From NCBI RefSeq assembly GCF_020509005.1, contig NC_063015.1:806001-870000 (forward strand): a stretch of 64,000 nt of DNA. The letters run 5' to 3'. This DNA is from Fulvia fulva (lineage: Eukaryota > Ascomycota > Dothideomycetes > Mycosphaerellales > Mycosphaerellaceae). The notes below the pieces were generated by a model. That model had not been told where the DNA came from. It saw only the letters and a program-made list of their open reading frames with translations, and searched no databases. Below are positions 18,901 to 30,200 of this stretch, one piece after another. A program made the translations under genes and the position numbers. Numbering within the stretch: position 1 is the first letter of the stretch; each line of letters starts with the position of its first letter.

Positions 18901-20469
18901 GGAGACCCCGAATAGGGACATGTATAGAGAGAGGCAATCGAGAACGAACTTATTGCCTTAGTAAGCAACAACACCTAGGAAGCGGTTGTACCGCCAAAGG
19001 GTGCGAATCTAATTACTTCTAGGTAGGTCTTTAATATAAAAAGAATGATTAGTAGAGCTATTAAGAAGTTCAAGGCAAGACTAGTTACAAGAGGGTTTTC
19101 ATAGAAATATAGGGTTGACTTCGAAGAGACCTTTGCACCTACTGTTAGACATAATACTCTCCGAGTATTCATAGCAGTAGTATGTAAGAGAGATCTCGAG
19201 ATGCACCTAGTAGATGTGAATAATGCTTTTACCTAAAGCAGCCTTCTTGAAGACATCTATATAATCCCACCCCTAGGAGTTGAAGCACCTCTAAACATAG
19301 TGTTCAAGGTCCTACGAAGCCTTTATAGGCTTAAGTAAGCAGCTAGAGACTAGAACAAGCTCTGTGTTACGAAGCTAGAGAAGATTAGATTTACCTAGTC
19401 CTAGGTAGATCTATGCCTACTTATCTATACGGATAGAGACCTTATAGTCCTTACCTATATAGATGACATACCTATTGTAGCTCCGAAGCTATTAGATGTT
19501 TAGTGGTTTAAGGCTAAGCTTGGAAAAGTGTTTAAGATTAAAGATCTTAGTAAACCTACGAAGATCCTTAGAATGAGGATTATAAGAGACAGGTCCTAAG
19601 GCACTTTGAAGCTTAATCAAGGACACTATGTCCACGCTAACTTAGCTAAGATAAACATGGCTAGAGAGAAGGCTACGCTAACCCACTCACCTATAGAGAG
19701 CTACGAGCATTTAGTACCTACGGCACCTATAGATAAGAGGTGTAACAAACAGGATTACTAGAGCTACAATGGTACCTAGATGTGGCCAATGACAATGACA
19801 AGGCTAGACTTAGCATTCCCCCTTAGAAGAATTAGCTCATTTGTTACTGATCCCTCGTAGCAGTATATAAAGGCTTTAAAGAAGCTCTCCCGATACCTAC
19901 GGTCGTACCTAGACCTAGGTCTTATGTATAGAAAGGGAGGGGGCAATCTCCAGGGATACTCGGACTCTGACTACGCCATAGACAAAGTGGATAGAGTCTC
20001 AATTCTGGGATACGTGTGGTTCCTTTGTAGACCACCTATGTCCTAGATAAGTAGGAAGCAGAAGTCTGTTGCAACATCAACAATGGAAGCTGAGTTCATA
20101 GCTATGAACGCAGCCGCAAAGCAGTCACAATTTCTTGCTGCTATCCTTAGGGAAGTGGGGTGCCCAGAACTGGTGGGAAAGAGCTCTTTCCAGCCGAGTG
20201 TAAGGGCAAGCAAGGGCACTGTTGACGAGCTAAGGCCAGTCAAGCTCATAGGTGACAACTAAGCCGCTTTGACACTTGTCAAAGATGCCTATGTGCATGA
20301 AAGGTCAAAGCATATTGATGTTGCATATAACTATGTCAGACATCTCTAGTGGTAGAAGAAGATTGTAGTGGACTACTGCTATATAAAGGACATAGCTGCT
20401 GATGGGTTAACAAAGCCCCTTAATGGCCAGCAGTTCCAAAACTTTGTGAGGCAGCTCCAGCTTGCGTAA
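15941..20469 (+). pseudogene. Copia gag-pol of C2-1, stops and one frameshift
   Basis: It starts with MENETRF at 15941 and ends ...QLQLA at 20469. A zinc knuckle (HLCNSDHFMSKC, first Cys changed to Tyr by RIP) lies near 16640; the protease has DSCASSYMT near 17003; integrase (16808-18118 largely open) has DICGPF and PVERSIQ; RT with IDDIP lies near 19460; RNase H has DSDYA and ATSTMEAEF near 19970-20100. Stops are mostly TAG replacing Trp. The frame shifts between integrase and RT at an A7 run, 18453-18459, where C2-2 is two bases shorter. Family C2 is a close relative of C1: the domain sequences, priming site and polypurine tract are all alike. Confidence 0.9.
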
Positions 20470-20490
20470 AGGGATTGTAGGAGACCATGT

Positions 20491-20504
20491 GGCCTGAGTG
20501 GGAG
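20491..20504 (+). other. Polypurine tract of C2-1
   Basis: GGCCTGAGTGGGAG directly before the 3' LTR. Confidence 0.7.
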
Positions 20505-20738
20505 TGTTGAGAACATACAGGCCGCAGGACAAGCATGTAGGTGTGGGTGTGTTATGTGACTAGATCACGTGACTAGGGTTTGCCAGCCTATAGGCTAGCA
20601 AACATCCGGACACCTAGCATCTACCTACACTAACACCGGCGATACTGTATGTAGATACACGCTATCCTATTAGGTCCTTCTTCGTCTTTTATATAATCCG
20701 CTATCTTCTACTACTACGTAACTCGTACCTATTTAATA
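20505..20738 (+). repeat. 3' LTR of C2-1
   Basis: 234 bp, partner of 15206-15439. The two differ at scattered sites, largely RIP-type, in both directions. Confidence 0.92.
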
Positions 20739-21830
20739 CTAAGTACTAGTAACTTAGCCTACCGAGCAGTAAGCTAGAGAAATACGACTAGGAGGATCCT
20801 AAGCCTAATACTATAGGCGACTTTACCTTTATCGAGCGCGGCGGCTATACTAATTATTTCTAGACTAGTAAGTACTCTATCTACGACCGTAGCCGGTCTC
20901 GTACTAAGTTTAGCTATACTAAGCGGTCTTCCCGGTTAAAGGACTCTAAGCGCCTAGTTACCACTAGTAAGGTAGCTAACTTCTCTAATCTTCCCTAGGC
21001 CTACGATATTACTTAGGTCACGGAGTCTAGTTAGTTCTAGAATACTAAGTTTAAGTATCGTAATCTAGCTTAGATTAACACCCCGACCCTAGCTATATAT
21101 AGTCTAGTCTTCTAGGTTAGTTATAAGCCTTATACTACCTACGACGCTACTAGCCGCCTAAAGGCCGCGTTAAAGGCTAACTTAGCTTACGTCCGCGCCT
21201 TTATTCGCGAGAACGCCGAGACTAATACGAATAGACCTAGCTAGGAGGAGAACACCTTAGATAAGGAGGACGACGGCTTGTTCGTATTACTAACTAAGCC
21301 TAGTAAGTCCGCTAGTATACCTAAGGTACCTAGGAAGCCTCCTAGTAAGAAGCCCGTGTCTTTAGCTAGTAAGAAGCCCGCGGCCTTAGCTAAGAAGAAG
21401 TCGGCTCCTAGGACTCGGCGTAGCCCTCGGTAGATGTCGCCGCGCTATACCCTAGACCGTAACGAGCCGGAGGAGGGTCTAAGCGATACCTCCGACTACT
21501 TTAGGCAGCTCCGCGAGATTCCGGTATAGACGCCTCTCCTAGAAGACTCTAAGGGTAAGGGCGAGGCGGTCGTAACCTCGCCTACAGTCTACGGTCGTAT
21601 AGCTAGTCCTCCCGTTCTTCTAGTAGCTAAGCGGTTTAGGCGGTCAATCGCGACTAGACGTACTTTACGATTCGGCTCGATTACCGAGAGGCCGAGAGGG
21701 GCTATAGTTCTATCTAGCTCCTTAGCTCGTTCGCCTATACCGATAATAGAGGATAATAATAGAGAGGATCTAGAGGTAGTACCTAGCAATTTCCGGTTCC
21801 TAGGTTAGAAGTAAGGCTCTAAGAGCCTAG
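20739..21830 (+). pseudogene. Degraded reading frame of unknown product
   Basis: I do not recognise this gene. From about 20790 to 21810 one plus-strand frame is protein-like and every stop I find in it is TAG, as expected if TGG codons were hit by RIP. It reads GDFTFIERGGYTNYF early on, then an Arg/Ser-rich part, then a Lys/Pro/Ala-rich stretch (SKKPVSLASKKPAAL, KKKSAPRTRRSPR) and an acidic tail (EPEEGLSDTSDYF). A basic, low-complexity region of this sort would fit a gag-like or nucleic-acid-binding protein, but there is no zinc knuckle. An opposing minus-strand frame overlaps the last 250 bases and may belong to G3. It starts directly after the C2-1 LTR, so its upstream end is cut off. Confidence 0.45.
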
Positions 21831-24800
21831 ATAATAATAAGCCCGAGGCTACTTTATAATTTGGTACTACGTTCTTATTTTATACGAGCGATAGGTAGCC
21901 GAGTAGCCTAACTTAAGAGTACTATAGACTAATAACCCTAATTAATAATTCTTACGACCTAACTCCCTTAGCGCCGCTTCGGTAACTAGGCTTGCTCCTT
22001 TAGTTTCTTCTTCGTTATCCGCTACCTTAGTCCCTTTAGGCGAGCAGTCTTAGCTACTACCTCGGCTTCTTAAAGTAACTACTATAATAGGTCAGCTTAT
22101 CTAACCTCCGGGTCTACTAAGTCCGGTATGTCTATATCTAAAAGGCTATTAGCCGCTTTAGGTTCGGCTATAACTTCGTCCGCTACGCTTAATCTAAGTA
22201 ATGTTCCCTAAGGTAGAGCTGACTCTTTTTCGTCGGCCTAGGGATAGAGCGTCGAGCTAAACACTTTAATCTCCCTAACCGGCATCTCCTACGGGACCTT
22301 AGCGGGTTTAGCTAGGGTAGGGATGGCTTCCGAGGGACTTTCTTATTATAGAGGCTAACGATCTTCCTAAGTGTCCTTCTCGAGTAGTAGGGAATATACC
22401 TGATCTTACTCCTCGCCTACTCTTCTTAACTTAATCTAATAAGATCGCCTTTAAGACCTAAGTTTTTTAGCTAAAGTCTTTTGCTCGCTTCTTTTCCTCT
22501 AAGTATTCTTCGTAACTCTTAGGTCTCGCTGAACTTGCTCTAGTAAGTCAGCTTCTCTTCTTTAACCTTCCTCCCCTACTAAGAACCCTTACGCTCCTAC
22601 GTAAGGCTAGCTACGTTCTTTCGTAGTCTAGAGTTCAACTTGTTTCTTTAACTACTTAGCCTCCGGTATAGTTAAAAGGTCCTTTAGATTAAGACTCGTG
22701 TCTTAACTAGTACCTAGAACTTCCTTAAGTTCTAGCTTATCTTCTAAAACACCGGACCTATCTAGAAGTCTCCTAGCTAGATACCGATACTAGAATTTAG
22801 CTAGATCCTTATACACGGCTAATACAAGCCTATTCCTATAGACGAGATGCCTTAGAGTCCTACCCGTAGGGGTCTGAAGTATATACGTCCCTAGGAAGCT
22901 CGCTTTACGGATCTTATAGAGTCTAAAGTACTTAGGTTATAGCTTACGCGGATCTAGATTTATTAGTAAGACCTATTCTCCGACTTTACGTCTTAGCTAT
23001 ACCTCCGGCGGAAGCAACTTTAGACTTATTAGGTTCCTAGTCTAAGCTCGAGAAAGTAGTCTTTTATTTACGAGCTAACACGTATAGCGGACGCGGACAA
23101 TACGCTTCCTATAGTCGTTAACTAAGACATTCTTAGCTCGTAGCTCGTTCTTATCTTCTAGGATTCGTAGGTATTAGCTATATATAAGGTAGAAGGGGCT
23201 AAGGTAGGTTATTATATACTAGCGGTATCTAGTATAGTAGATCGCTTTAGGTAGGAAGGTATCCTATAGCCTAATATCGTTGCCGATATATAGCTTCGTT
23301 AGTATCGATCCTAGTATACCGTTTAGGTTTTCTACCTTCCTATTTGTTATAGGATAATATAGGGATACTAGACAATAATTAGCCTTAAACTACTTTATTA
23401 GGTAGCTTATAACCCTACTTAGGAAGTTCTTACTATTGTCTAAGAGGAGCTCGCGGGGTGGCCCGTAGTCCTAATATATTCTCTCGTATAGGAATACTAT
23501 AGACGCTTTAGTATCCGTACGCGGAACGGCCTAAGCGACTAGCTAACCCGTAGCGTAATCTATCGCCGTGATAATATACTCGTTCCCTAGTAGACTCTTT
23601 GGTAAAGGCCCTACGATATTAATCGCCTATCTCTCGAAGGGCCTAAGCTTATCGTTAACCTAGTAAGACCGCGGCTCGCGTGTTTTAGGCTTATTAGGCT
23701 TCTTTTTCTATATTAGCTAGTATCTAGGGCAGGATTCGATAAACTTTCGCACGTCCTTTCTTATACTAGGCTACTAGGCTCTTATCTCGAGCTAACCTAT
23801 TAGTCCGGGCGCCGTAAAGTATCCGTATCGCTAGTATACGTAGTTTACTAGATCAAGACGCTAGGTTAGTACGAGGAAAGGCGCTATTCCCTTGTCGTCT
23901 AGAAGAATAAAGCCTAATCTAGGTTCCTTAGACTCGTCGATAAGTAGGAGTAGCTCGAATTCCTCTTCTCGTACCTTAATTAAGCTCTCGAGGTAGGGAC
24001 CGTAAGTTAGTATCTATCCCGTTAACTTGAACTACCTTATTAGTTTAGGGAACAAGTCGGTCTTGTTAGCTTTAAATCTTATAGCTACGAGTTGCTTAAC
24101 CGGCTAAGCTAGGTTAATAGGTCCTTCTCCGATAAAGTTAGGCCGACGGGGGAGCGTATTAGGAACGATCGCCTCTTCTCCCTTACGATACCTAATGTCT
24201 AAGTTATATTACTAAAACTCTTTAGCCTATCGTACGATCCTCTTACTCTAGCCCTTAGTGCTATTAAGGTACCTAAGCGACTAGTAATCGGTTAGGATCG
24301 TAACCGTATAGCCATTTTCTACGTAGTTATCCTAGGTTCGGAGGGCTTTCTTAATCACTAGGCCCTCCTTTTCGCAAACTAGGTAATTTAGCTCGGCTCC
24401 CTAAAGCTTCCTTCTAGAGAAGGCTATAGGGTATAGCTAGTTATTAGCTCCTATTTAATAGAGAGTAGCGCCTATAGCCTATTTAGATATATTAGTCTTA
24501 ATCGTAAAGGGCTTCTTAGGGTTAGGCGGGATTAGTATAGGCCCTAAGGTTAGCGCGAGCTTTAGGCTCTTAAAAGCGTATACGTACTAGGCGTTCTATC
24601 ATACTAGGCGACGCTTTTTCCGCCTAAGGGACTCGTCGCTTTCCTTAAGAAGATCTAAGAGGGGTACTACGAGTTTTGCGAAGCCCTTAATAAAGCGGCG
24701 GTAGTAGCCTACGAGGCTAAGGAACTGCCTAATCTACTATATATTAGTAGGCGTAGGCTAACTATTAATCGCGTCGATCTTATCTTATAGTAGCCTAATT

Positions 24801-25010
24801 GAATTCTTCTCGATCTAATACCCGTAGAAGGTAACTAACTTGACTCTAATGTCGTACTTCTTAGGGGAGTAGAATAGTTCAGCTTTCTTTAGGCGGTCGA
24901 AGACCTCCTCTAGGTCTTTTTCGTGCTATTCCTTAGAGTCTAAGAAGACTAGGATATCGTTAAGGTATACGACGACCTTCTTCTAAAGTAGATCTCTTAG
25001 GATCTTGTTT
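21831..25010 (-). pseudogene. Gypsy pol remnant G3 (RT end, RNase H, integrase, C-terminal extension)
   Basis: RIP-degraded Gypsy pol read on the minus strand. It opens inside reverse transcriptase, with YLNDIL (YLDD with one Asp to Asn by RIP) at 24951-24977, then RNase H, then integrase: a zinc region near 23700-23760 (ESCPRYW, second Cys lost), the first catalytic Asp in DYATG near 23560, LLLDN near 23440 and VENLNG near 23325. Downstream come RTLRHLVYRNRL (near 22850) and a long charged extension continuing to about 21900. The 5' part (gag, protease, RT fingers) is cut off at 25010 by the G2-a LTR. Its integrase differs clearly from those of G1 and G4, so it is a separate family. No LTR found. 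Confidence 0.8.
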
Positions 25011-25170
25011 ATAACGGTTTATAGTCGTATTAATACAAAGTAGCTAGGTACGTAGGAAAGAGGAGCGCGAGGTGCGCCGAGGCTATATATAAGCTAAGGT
25101 GCTACGCTAGTACGCGCGGTCACGTGACCTACGTACTAGCTAGACATTCGCTAGGCCTAGGGCCGTGATA
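25011..25170 (-). repeat. 3' LTR of Gypsy G2-a
   Basis: 160 bp, matching 51935-52095. The ends, TATCACGG here and TGTTACGG there, both derive from TGTCACGG by one RIP change; the other end is TATA from TGTA. It contains GGTCACGTGACC, a palindromic E-box-like motif. It sits inside the RT of G3. Confidence 0.85.
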
Positions 25171-25182
25171 CTACCCCCCCTT
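25171..25182 (-). other. Polypurine tract of G2-a
   Basis: On the minus strand AAGGGGGGGTAG directly precedes the LTR, which fixes the orientation of G2-a. Confidence 0.75.
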
Positions 25183-27060
25183 CAAAATCGCGCTTAGTCC
25201 CTTAAGCTCGTAGTATAGCCGCTATAAACGCGGCGTTATCCTCTATATTATCCTCTATACCGTCTATCGTATCTATCTTCGTTAGTCCGGTATCGTATTC
25301 GTTAATCTTAGTATTATCGTATCCTCCGCGGTAGCTAACCTAGCCTATACGAGTCGTAATTTCGTTTCTATCGTAGCGATGTATAAACTCGGCGAAGGAG
25401 TCCGTTATAGTAGCTATTACTTAAGTCGAGGAAGAGCTACGGTACCTATTACTAGCTTAAGCTAGCGGTATATCCGTAGTTACTAAGTTAAGGGAAGTAT
25501 ACTACTTATATTAACGTATATCCGGTACTTACCTACTAACGGTCATCTTTCTTAAAGTAGCCGCCTACGGGCTATTATAAGTACTAGTATTAGGTTCGTA
25601 ATAGGTAACTACCGGAAGAGCTATAGGTACCTACGCGAATAACTTACGTAGCCTACCTATAGTTACCGGGCTAGACGTAACTATTAACGAAGCGTTTACG
25701 GCTAAAGCGTTTATTACTTCGCCGATTATAACTTCTTCGGGTATATCCTTATTAGGAATCTACCCTAGTAGCGGCGTAAAGCTAGCTAGCCTATCCTTTA
25801 TAGGATAGTTATAGTAGAAGTCCGCGATAGAGGCGGTAGTAGTATCTATTAACTCCTTAGCGAGCTCCTAGGTAGGCTCACTATAACCTACCTATTATAT
25901 AAGGTATTTATACCTTCGTTCCTTCCTCCTACCGCGTAGCGCTAGGCCTAGAGGCAATGTGCTCTTTACGTTAAGTACTATATCTAGAAGCTAATACGTG
26001 TTTATGTCTCCGTTGTCCTCTACCTCGATCGGGGCCGGAGGTAGCTATACTTGTCCTAGTATTAGTACGTATATAGGTATTAGTAAGTTAGCGTAAAAGC
26101 CGTTATAGAGGTTACTTAGGGATTAAGGGAGGTCTACACGGTACGTATCGTATAGTAGTACCTTAGTGACTACGTATAGTCTAGTATAGCGGTAATTAAG
26201 CTTCTTTAATAGGCGCTTAGTATACTAGTTACGTATACTAAGGTATACTAGGTCTCCGACTTCGTACCGTAGTATAATCGTTCTATACTTATTAGTATAT
26301 TTAGCTTACGATGCTTATACTATTACTATAGAGCCTCGTAGCTTATACCTAAGGTCTATTATACGTTATACGAATATATTTGTAGACTCTACGTCTAATC
26401 GCTATTTATACGGAAGTAGTTATATAGGGAGATTAAGTTCAGTATCTATATAACGTAGGTTCTTACTAATGTTTACTATAAAAGGACTTACGCTAGTCGT
26501 TTCGGAGACGTAGTCGTTTATAGTAAACTCTATAAGTAGGAGCTAATCTAGCTAGTTATCCTAAGCGTAACTAGTAAACGTACGTAGGTACTGTTCTATT
26601 ATCTTATTAGTATTCTCGCTTTGACTATTAGTCTTAGGGTAATAGCCGGTTAAGATCTTACGCTTAATTTATAGTAACTCGTAGAGGCGTCCCTAGAAGG
26701 CTAATACCTATTAAGGACTACGATCCGACGTAATTGTCTTTAGTAGACTATATCGGGAGAAGATGTACTTTATATAGATATATACGATATACTCCGCTAT
26801 TATTTCTAATACTAGAATATAATGCCGCTCCTTACCTAAACGGTCTATAACTATAAGTACGTTCTTATAGTACTAACTATCTACCGTGTACTTGGCCCTT
26901 AGTAGTTCGATAACGAAGTCTAAGGCAACGTCGTCCTACGTGTCGAATAGGACTAGTAGTAGAGTAAGTAGTCTATATTAAGGTTCGTTAATACTACGGC
27001 TATTACGGTATATACGGTATGCTCGTACGAAAGATCTAATGAACCGTGTCATTCGTAGCT
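25183..27060 (-). pseudogene. Gypsy G2-a integrase and C-terminal region, RIP-degraded
   Basis: Read on the minus strand from 27060, this starts near the end of the integrase zinc region and passes the catalytic core: DFVIELL near 26915, VIDRLGKE near 26855 and TSDRSP near 26735 (Trp, Gln and other codons changed by RIP). The remaining 1.5 kb to the LTR is degraded coding sequence; I could not assign a chromodomain with confidence. The upstream part (gag to RNase H) is missing at 27060, where LINE-A begins; beyond LINE-A an element in the opposite orientation starts. Same LTR family as G2-b (47913-52095). Confidence 0.75.
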
Positions 27061-27082
27061 ATATATAGATAGATAGATAGAT
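27061..27082 (-). repeat. LINE-A 3' tail of tetranucleotide repeats
   Basis: On the element strand it ends in ATCTATCTATCTATCTATATA rather than poly(A). LINE-B copies end the same way (681-697 and 34288-34301). Confidence 0.75.
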
Positions 27083-27271
27083 TATTCATTCGCCTGTTTT
27101 AGTGCCCTATGGCCTATGCAGGTCTCTCGCTATTTAGGTCTATTTGTGTAGGTAGGAAACCCGATTAACGGATGAAAACCTCCTCGTCTTTGCCCTCCTC
27201 GTTCTTTCCTGTCTTGTCCTTTCGTTCTCCTTCCTTCAGGGTACGCTAGTGTCATGGTTGTTACCCTATGA

Positions 27272-30200
27272 CTACCTTGCCCGTAACCCTAGTGATGTCC
27301 TCCTCTCGATTCCCTTTCTCCCTTCTGTTTCCCCGGCTCTTCTCTCTCTCTCCCTCCTCTCTATCCACCTTTCCGTTTCTACTGCTAGGGAGAATTGCTC
27401 TAGGTAGTCCTCGTTAAGGATCCATCTTGTCACTCTCCTTATATCTTGTCTGTCCTGGATGATGGCCTGGTATTGCCTGTCTCTTGCCTTCGCCCTCCAC
27501 TGGCTTCTCCCTTTTACCCACTTAGTACAGTTCAGCACCATGTGCTCCGGGTTTTGGGATAGGTAGCCACAGGGGCAACGTTTGGAATCGTATCCTGGGA
27601 CTCTTCTTTGGTGCAAGTATGCTCTCAGCCCAATGTGCTCAGAGCGAATCTGGATAGCTATGCTTGCTTACGCCCTCTTCAGGTCTTTATAGATAAGGTA
27701 GTTATACCTCCCGAAGGTCCTGGCCGCTGGTGGGGCTCCTGGCCTCACCGGTTTTTGGTTCCAACGCGTTTCCCATAGGTGACCTGCGATCCTTTCTGCT
27801 TGGCTTTGCTTCTTTTTCCCTTTGTCCCCTGTGTTAGCTTGCTCCCTCAGAGCTTCTCTCTGTTCAAGGGCTGCTAGGATTTCCTGTGATGTTTTTAGGT
27901 CTGCTTCCTTCTGTGGGATCATGTGTGGCCGGTTGGGTCTTCTCCTCCTCTCCCACTGGGTTCTTATCCTTTGAGTAGCTGCTTGGATGGTTCCCTGGGC
28001 TGGGTATGCTGATGTCTTCTCTGCGTATTGACACCTCATGCCCTGGAGGTACTCCCTGATGGGGGCTGTACCTGATTCCATTTCCATTGTCCTGTGAGGG
28101 GTTGACTTGTATGCCCCTAGTACTCTCTTTAGGCAGGCTGCCTGCGCTCTGTTGAGGGGGTCCTCAATTCTCTTCGGGATGTGTTTTTCCGCTGCCCAAA
28201 TTGCTGCTCCATATAGCATTGCGGGCTTGACAATGGCCTTGTACATGGTCTGGGCCTTTGTGAAGGTCGCCCCCCAGGTTGACGCAGTGAGTCTCTCGAT
28301 TGATTGTCTGTTGGTGTCCGCTCTCGCTTACGCCTTCTTCACTTGTGGTCCCCAGCTGAGTTTCGGGTCTAGCCATATCCCAAGGACTCTGAGTTCCCTT
28401 GTAGGATGGGTCTCGAACCCCTGGATTTTTACTGGTGCTGCCAAGTTGTGTTTTGTCTTTGCCTTACTAAAATGGATAAGTTGGTACTTGTCCGGTGCGA
28501 ATTTTGCCCCATGCTCTCTTGCCCACTTTTCGCATTGTCTATGTCTCTCCTCTAGGAGTGCGCAGTTTTCCTCTGTGGACCCCGACCACGCTAGGATATT
28601 TGTGTCATCCACGAACCCCGATGCTAAGGTGTTTGCTGTTTCTAGGAGTGGGGTCAGGTCGGCCATAAAGAGGAGGAACAGAATTGGGGAGAGTGTAGAG
28701 CCCTGTAGGATGCCCGTGTTCGCAATTGGGGTCTGCGGGGCTTTGAAGGACCCTAGGAGGATCTGGGTTGTTCTGTCCTTAAGGAATGACTGCACAAAGT
28801 GTACTATCCAGGCTGGGATGCTTTTCATTCTGAGGATGTGTAGGAGCCTTGCGTGGGACACATTGTCGAAAGCCCCTGATATGTCTAGTGAAAGCAGTGA
28901 GGCTACCTTGTTGTTGCCATAGTGCCAGATGTGTCTGATTTGCTCTGTGATCAGTTCGACTGCTGTGAGGGTAGATCTCTTTTGTCTCCCCCCCATTTGC
29001 GTTGCCGGGAGGAGGTTGTGTTCTTCTACTATTCCGGTGAGCCTTATAGCCACGACCTTCTCTAGGAGCTTCCCTAGTGTGTTCAGCAACGCAATTGGTC
29101 TGTATGACTTCAACTTGGTATAGTCTTCCTTTTGGGGTTTCCTTAGGACGCAAGTCAGTGATTGCCTAAAGGCCTTTGGGCAATACCCCTGCTTCATGCA
29201 CTGGGTAAAGATTGGCGCAAGCACTGGAGTGATAAGGCTGCTGCTAGCTTTTAGGTAACAGTTAGGGATCTTGTCTGGGCCTGGGGCTTTGTTGCCCTTC
29301 AGTTTCTTGATAATGTTTCCGATCTCTATAGCAGACACTTGCCAGTTAGCCTCCCTTGGCGGAGGAATGTGTGTTCCTGGGATGTTGCTTAGGTCTGCCT
29401 CTACCTGAGTCCCGAAGAAGTGGTCTACGAATGCTTTCGCTTTCCCTATCGGAGTGGTTTGCGTTTCCCCGTCTTGGTCCTGTATTGAGGGAAACTGGGG
29501 CGGGGAGTTTCGTTCCTCGTCTAGTTTCCTGGCCCATTCTGCTAGTCTCCAGATTTGTTCCGGGTGTTCTGTGATCATCCCTACAGTTGACCTCCACTCC
29601 TACGTCTTGTCTCTTCTGATCTGCGCCTTCTTTGCTTTGCACGCGTTGTTATAGGCTTCCTAGTTTGCTTGGGTGCGTCGTTGCTCCCATCTCCTTCTTG
29701 CTCTCCTTGCCTCCTTGACTTTGACTGTGCACTCTAGTGTCCAGTATGGCTTCTGGTATAGCGACCATCTCTTCTCAGGTATATGGGCCTGGGCTGCCCT
29801 TTGCATAGCTTCTATCAGCTGCTCCACTGCTTGGTCAATCCCCTCCGTTGTGTGTATGTTGTCAATGTTCACCTGTTCTAGTTCGCCTTCTAGCCGCTGC
29901 TGTACTAGTGTCCACTCGGCCTGCTTCTAGCAGAGCCTCCTCTCAGGTTCCCTCTCCTCCTCAACTGTGAGTTGGATGTCGGTTTGGATTGGATAGTGGT
30001 CTGATGAGGACTCTAGTTGGTCATTGACTGTGCAGCTTTCTACCCGTCGTGTTAAGGCGTGGGACATGAAGCATAGGTCTAGCGTGCTAGAACTGTTGTT
30101 TCTAGCCCAAGTTTCTGTTCCCTTTGGCGTGATCAAGTCCATTTGGGCTGTTTCCATCTGACCAATGAGCCTCCCTGCTAAGAAGTGGTGTGCTGGGGTG

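Larger units (their letters stand above)
15206..20738 (+). mobile_element. Copia LTR retrotransposon C2-1, full-length, patchy RIP
   Basis: A 5533-bp element with 234-bp LTRs (TGTTAAGAACATACAGG...), the same half-tRNA primer site and polypurine tract as C1, and a gag-pol region. The flanks (GTATC left, CTAAG right) are not a duplication, so one side was probably rearranged after insertion. RIP is uneven: light at 16800-18118 and 20040-20500, heavy at 18120-20040. Confidence 0.92.

Noticed and set aside
28107..28922. 271-codon plus-strand frame
   Set aside because: Antisense to LINE-A reverse transcriptase, whose motifs are clear on the other strand.
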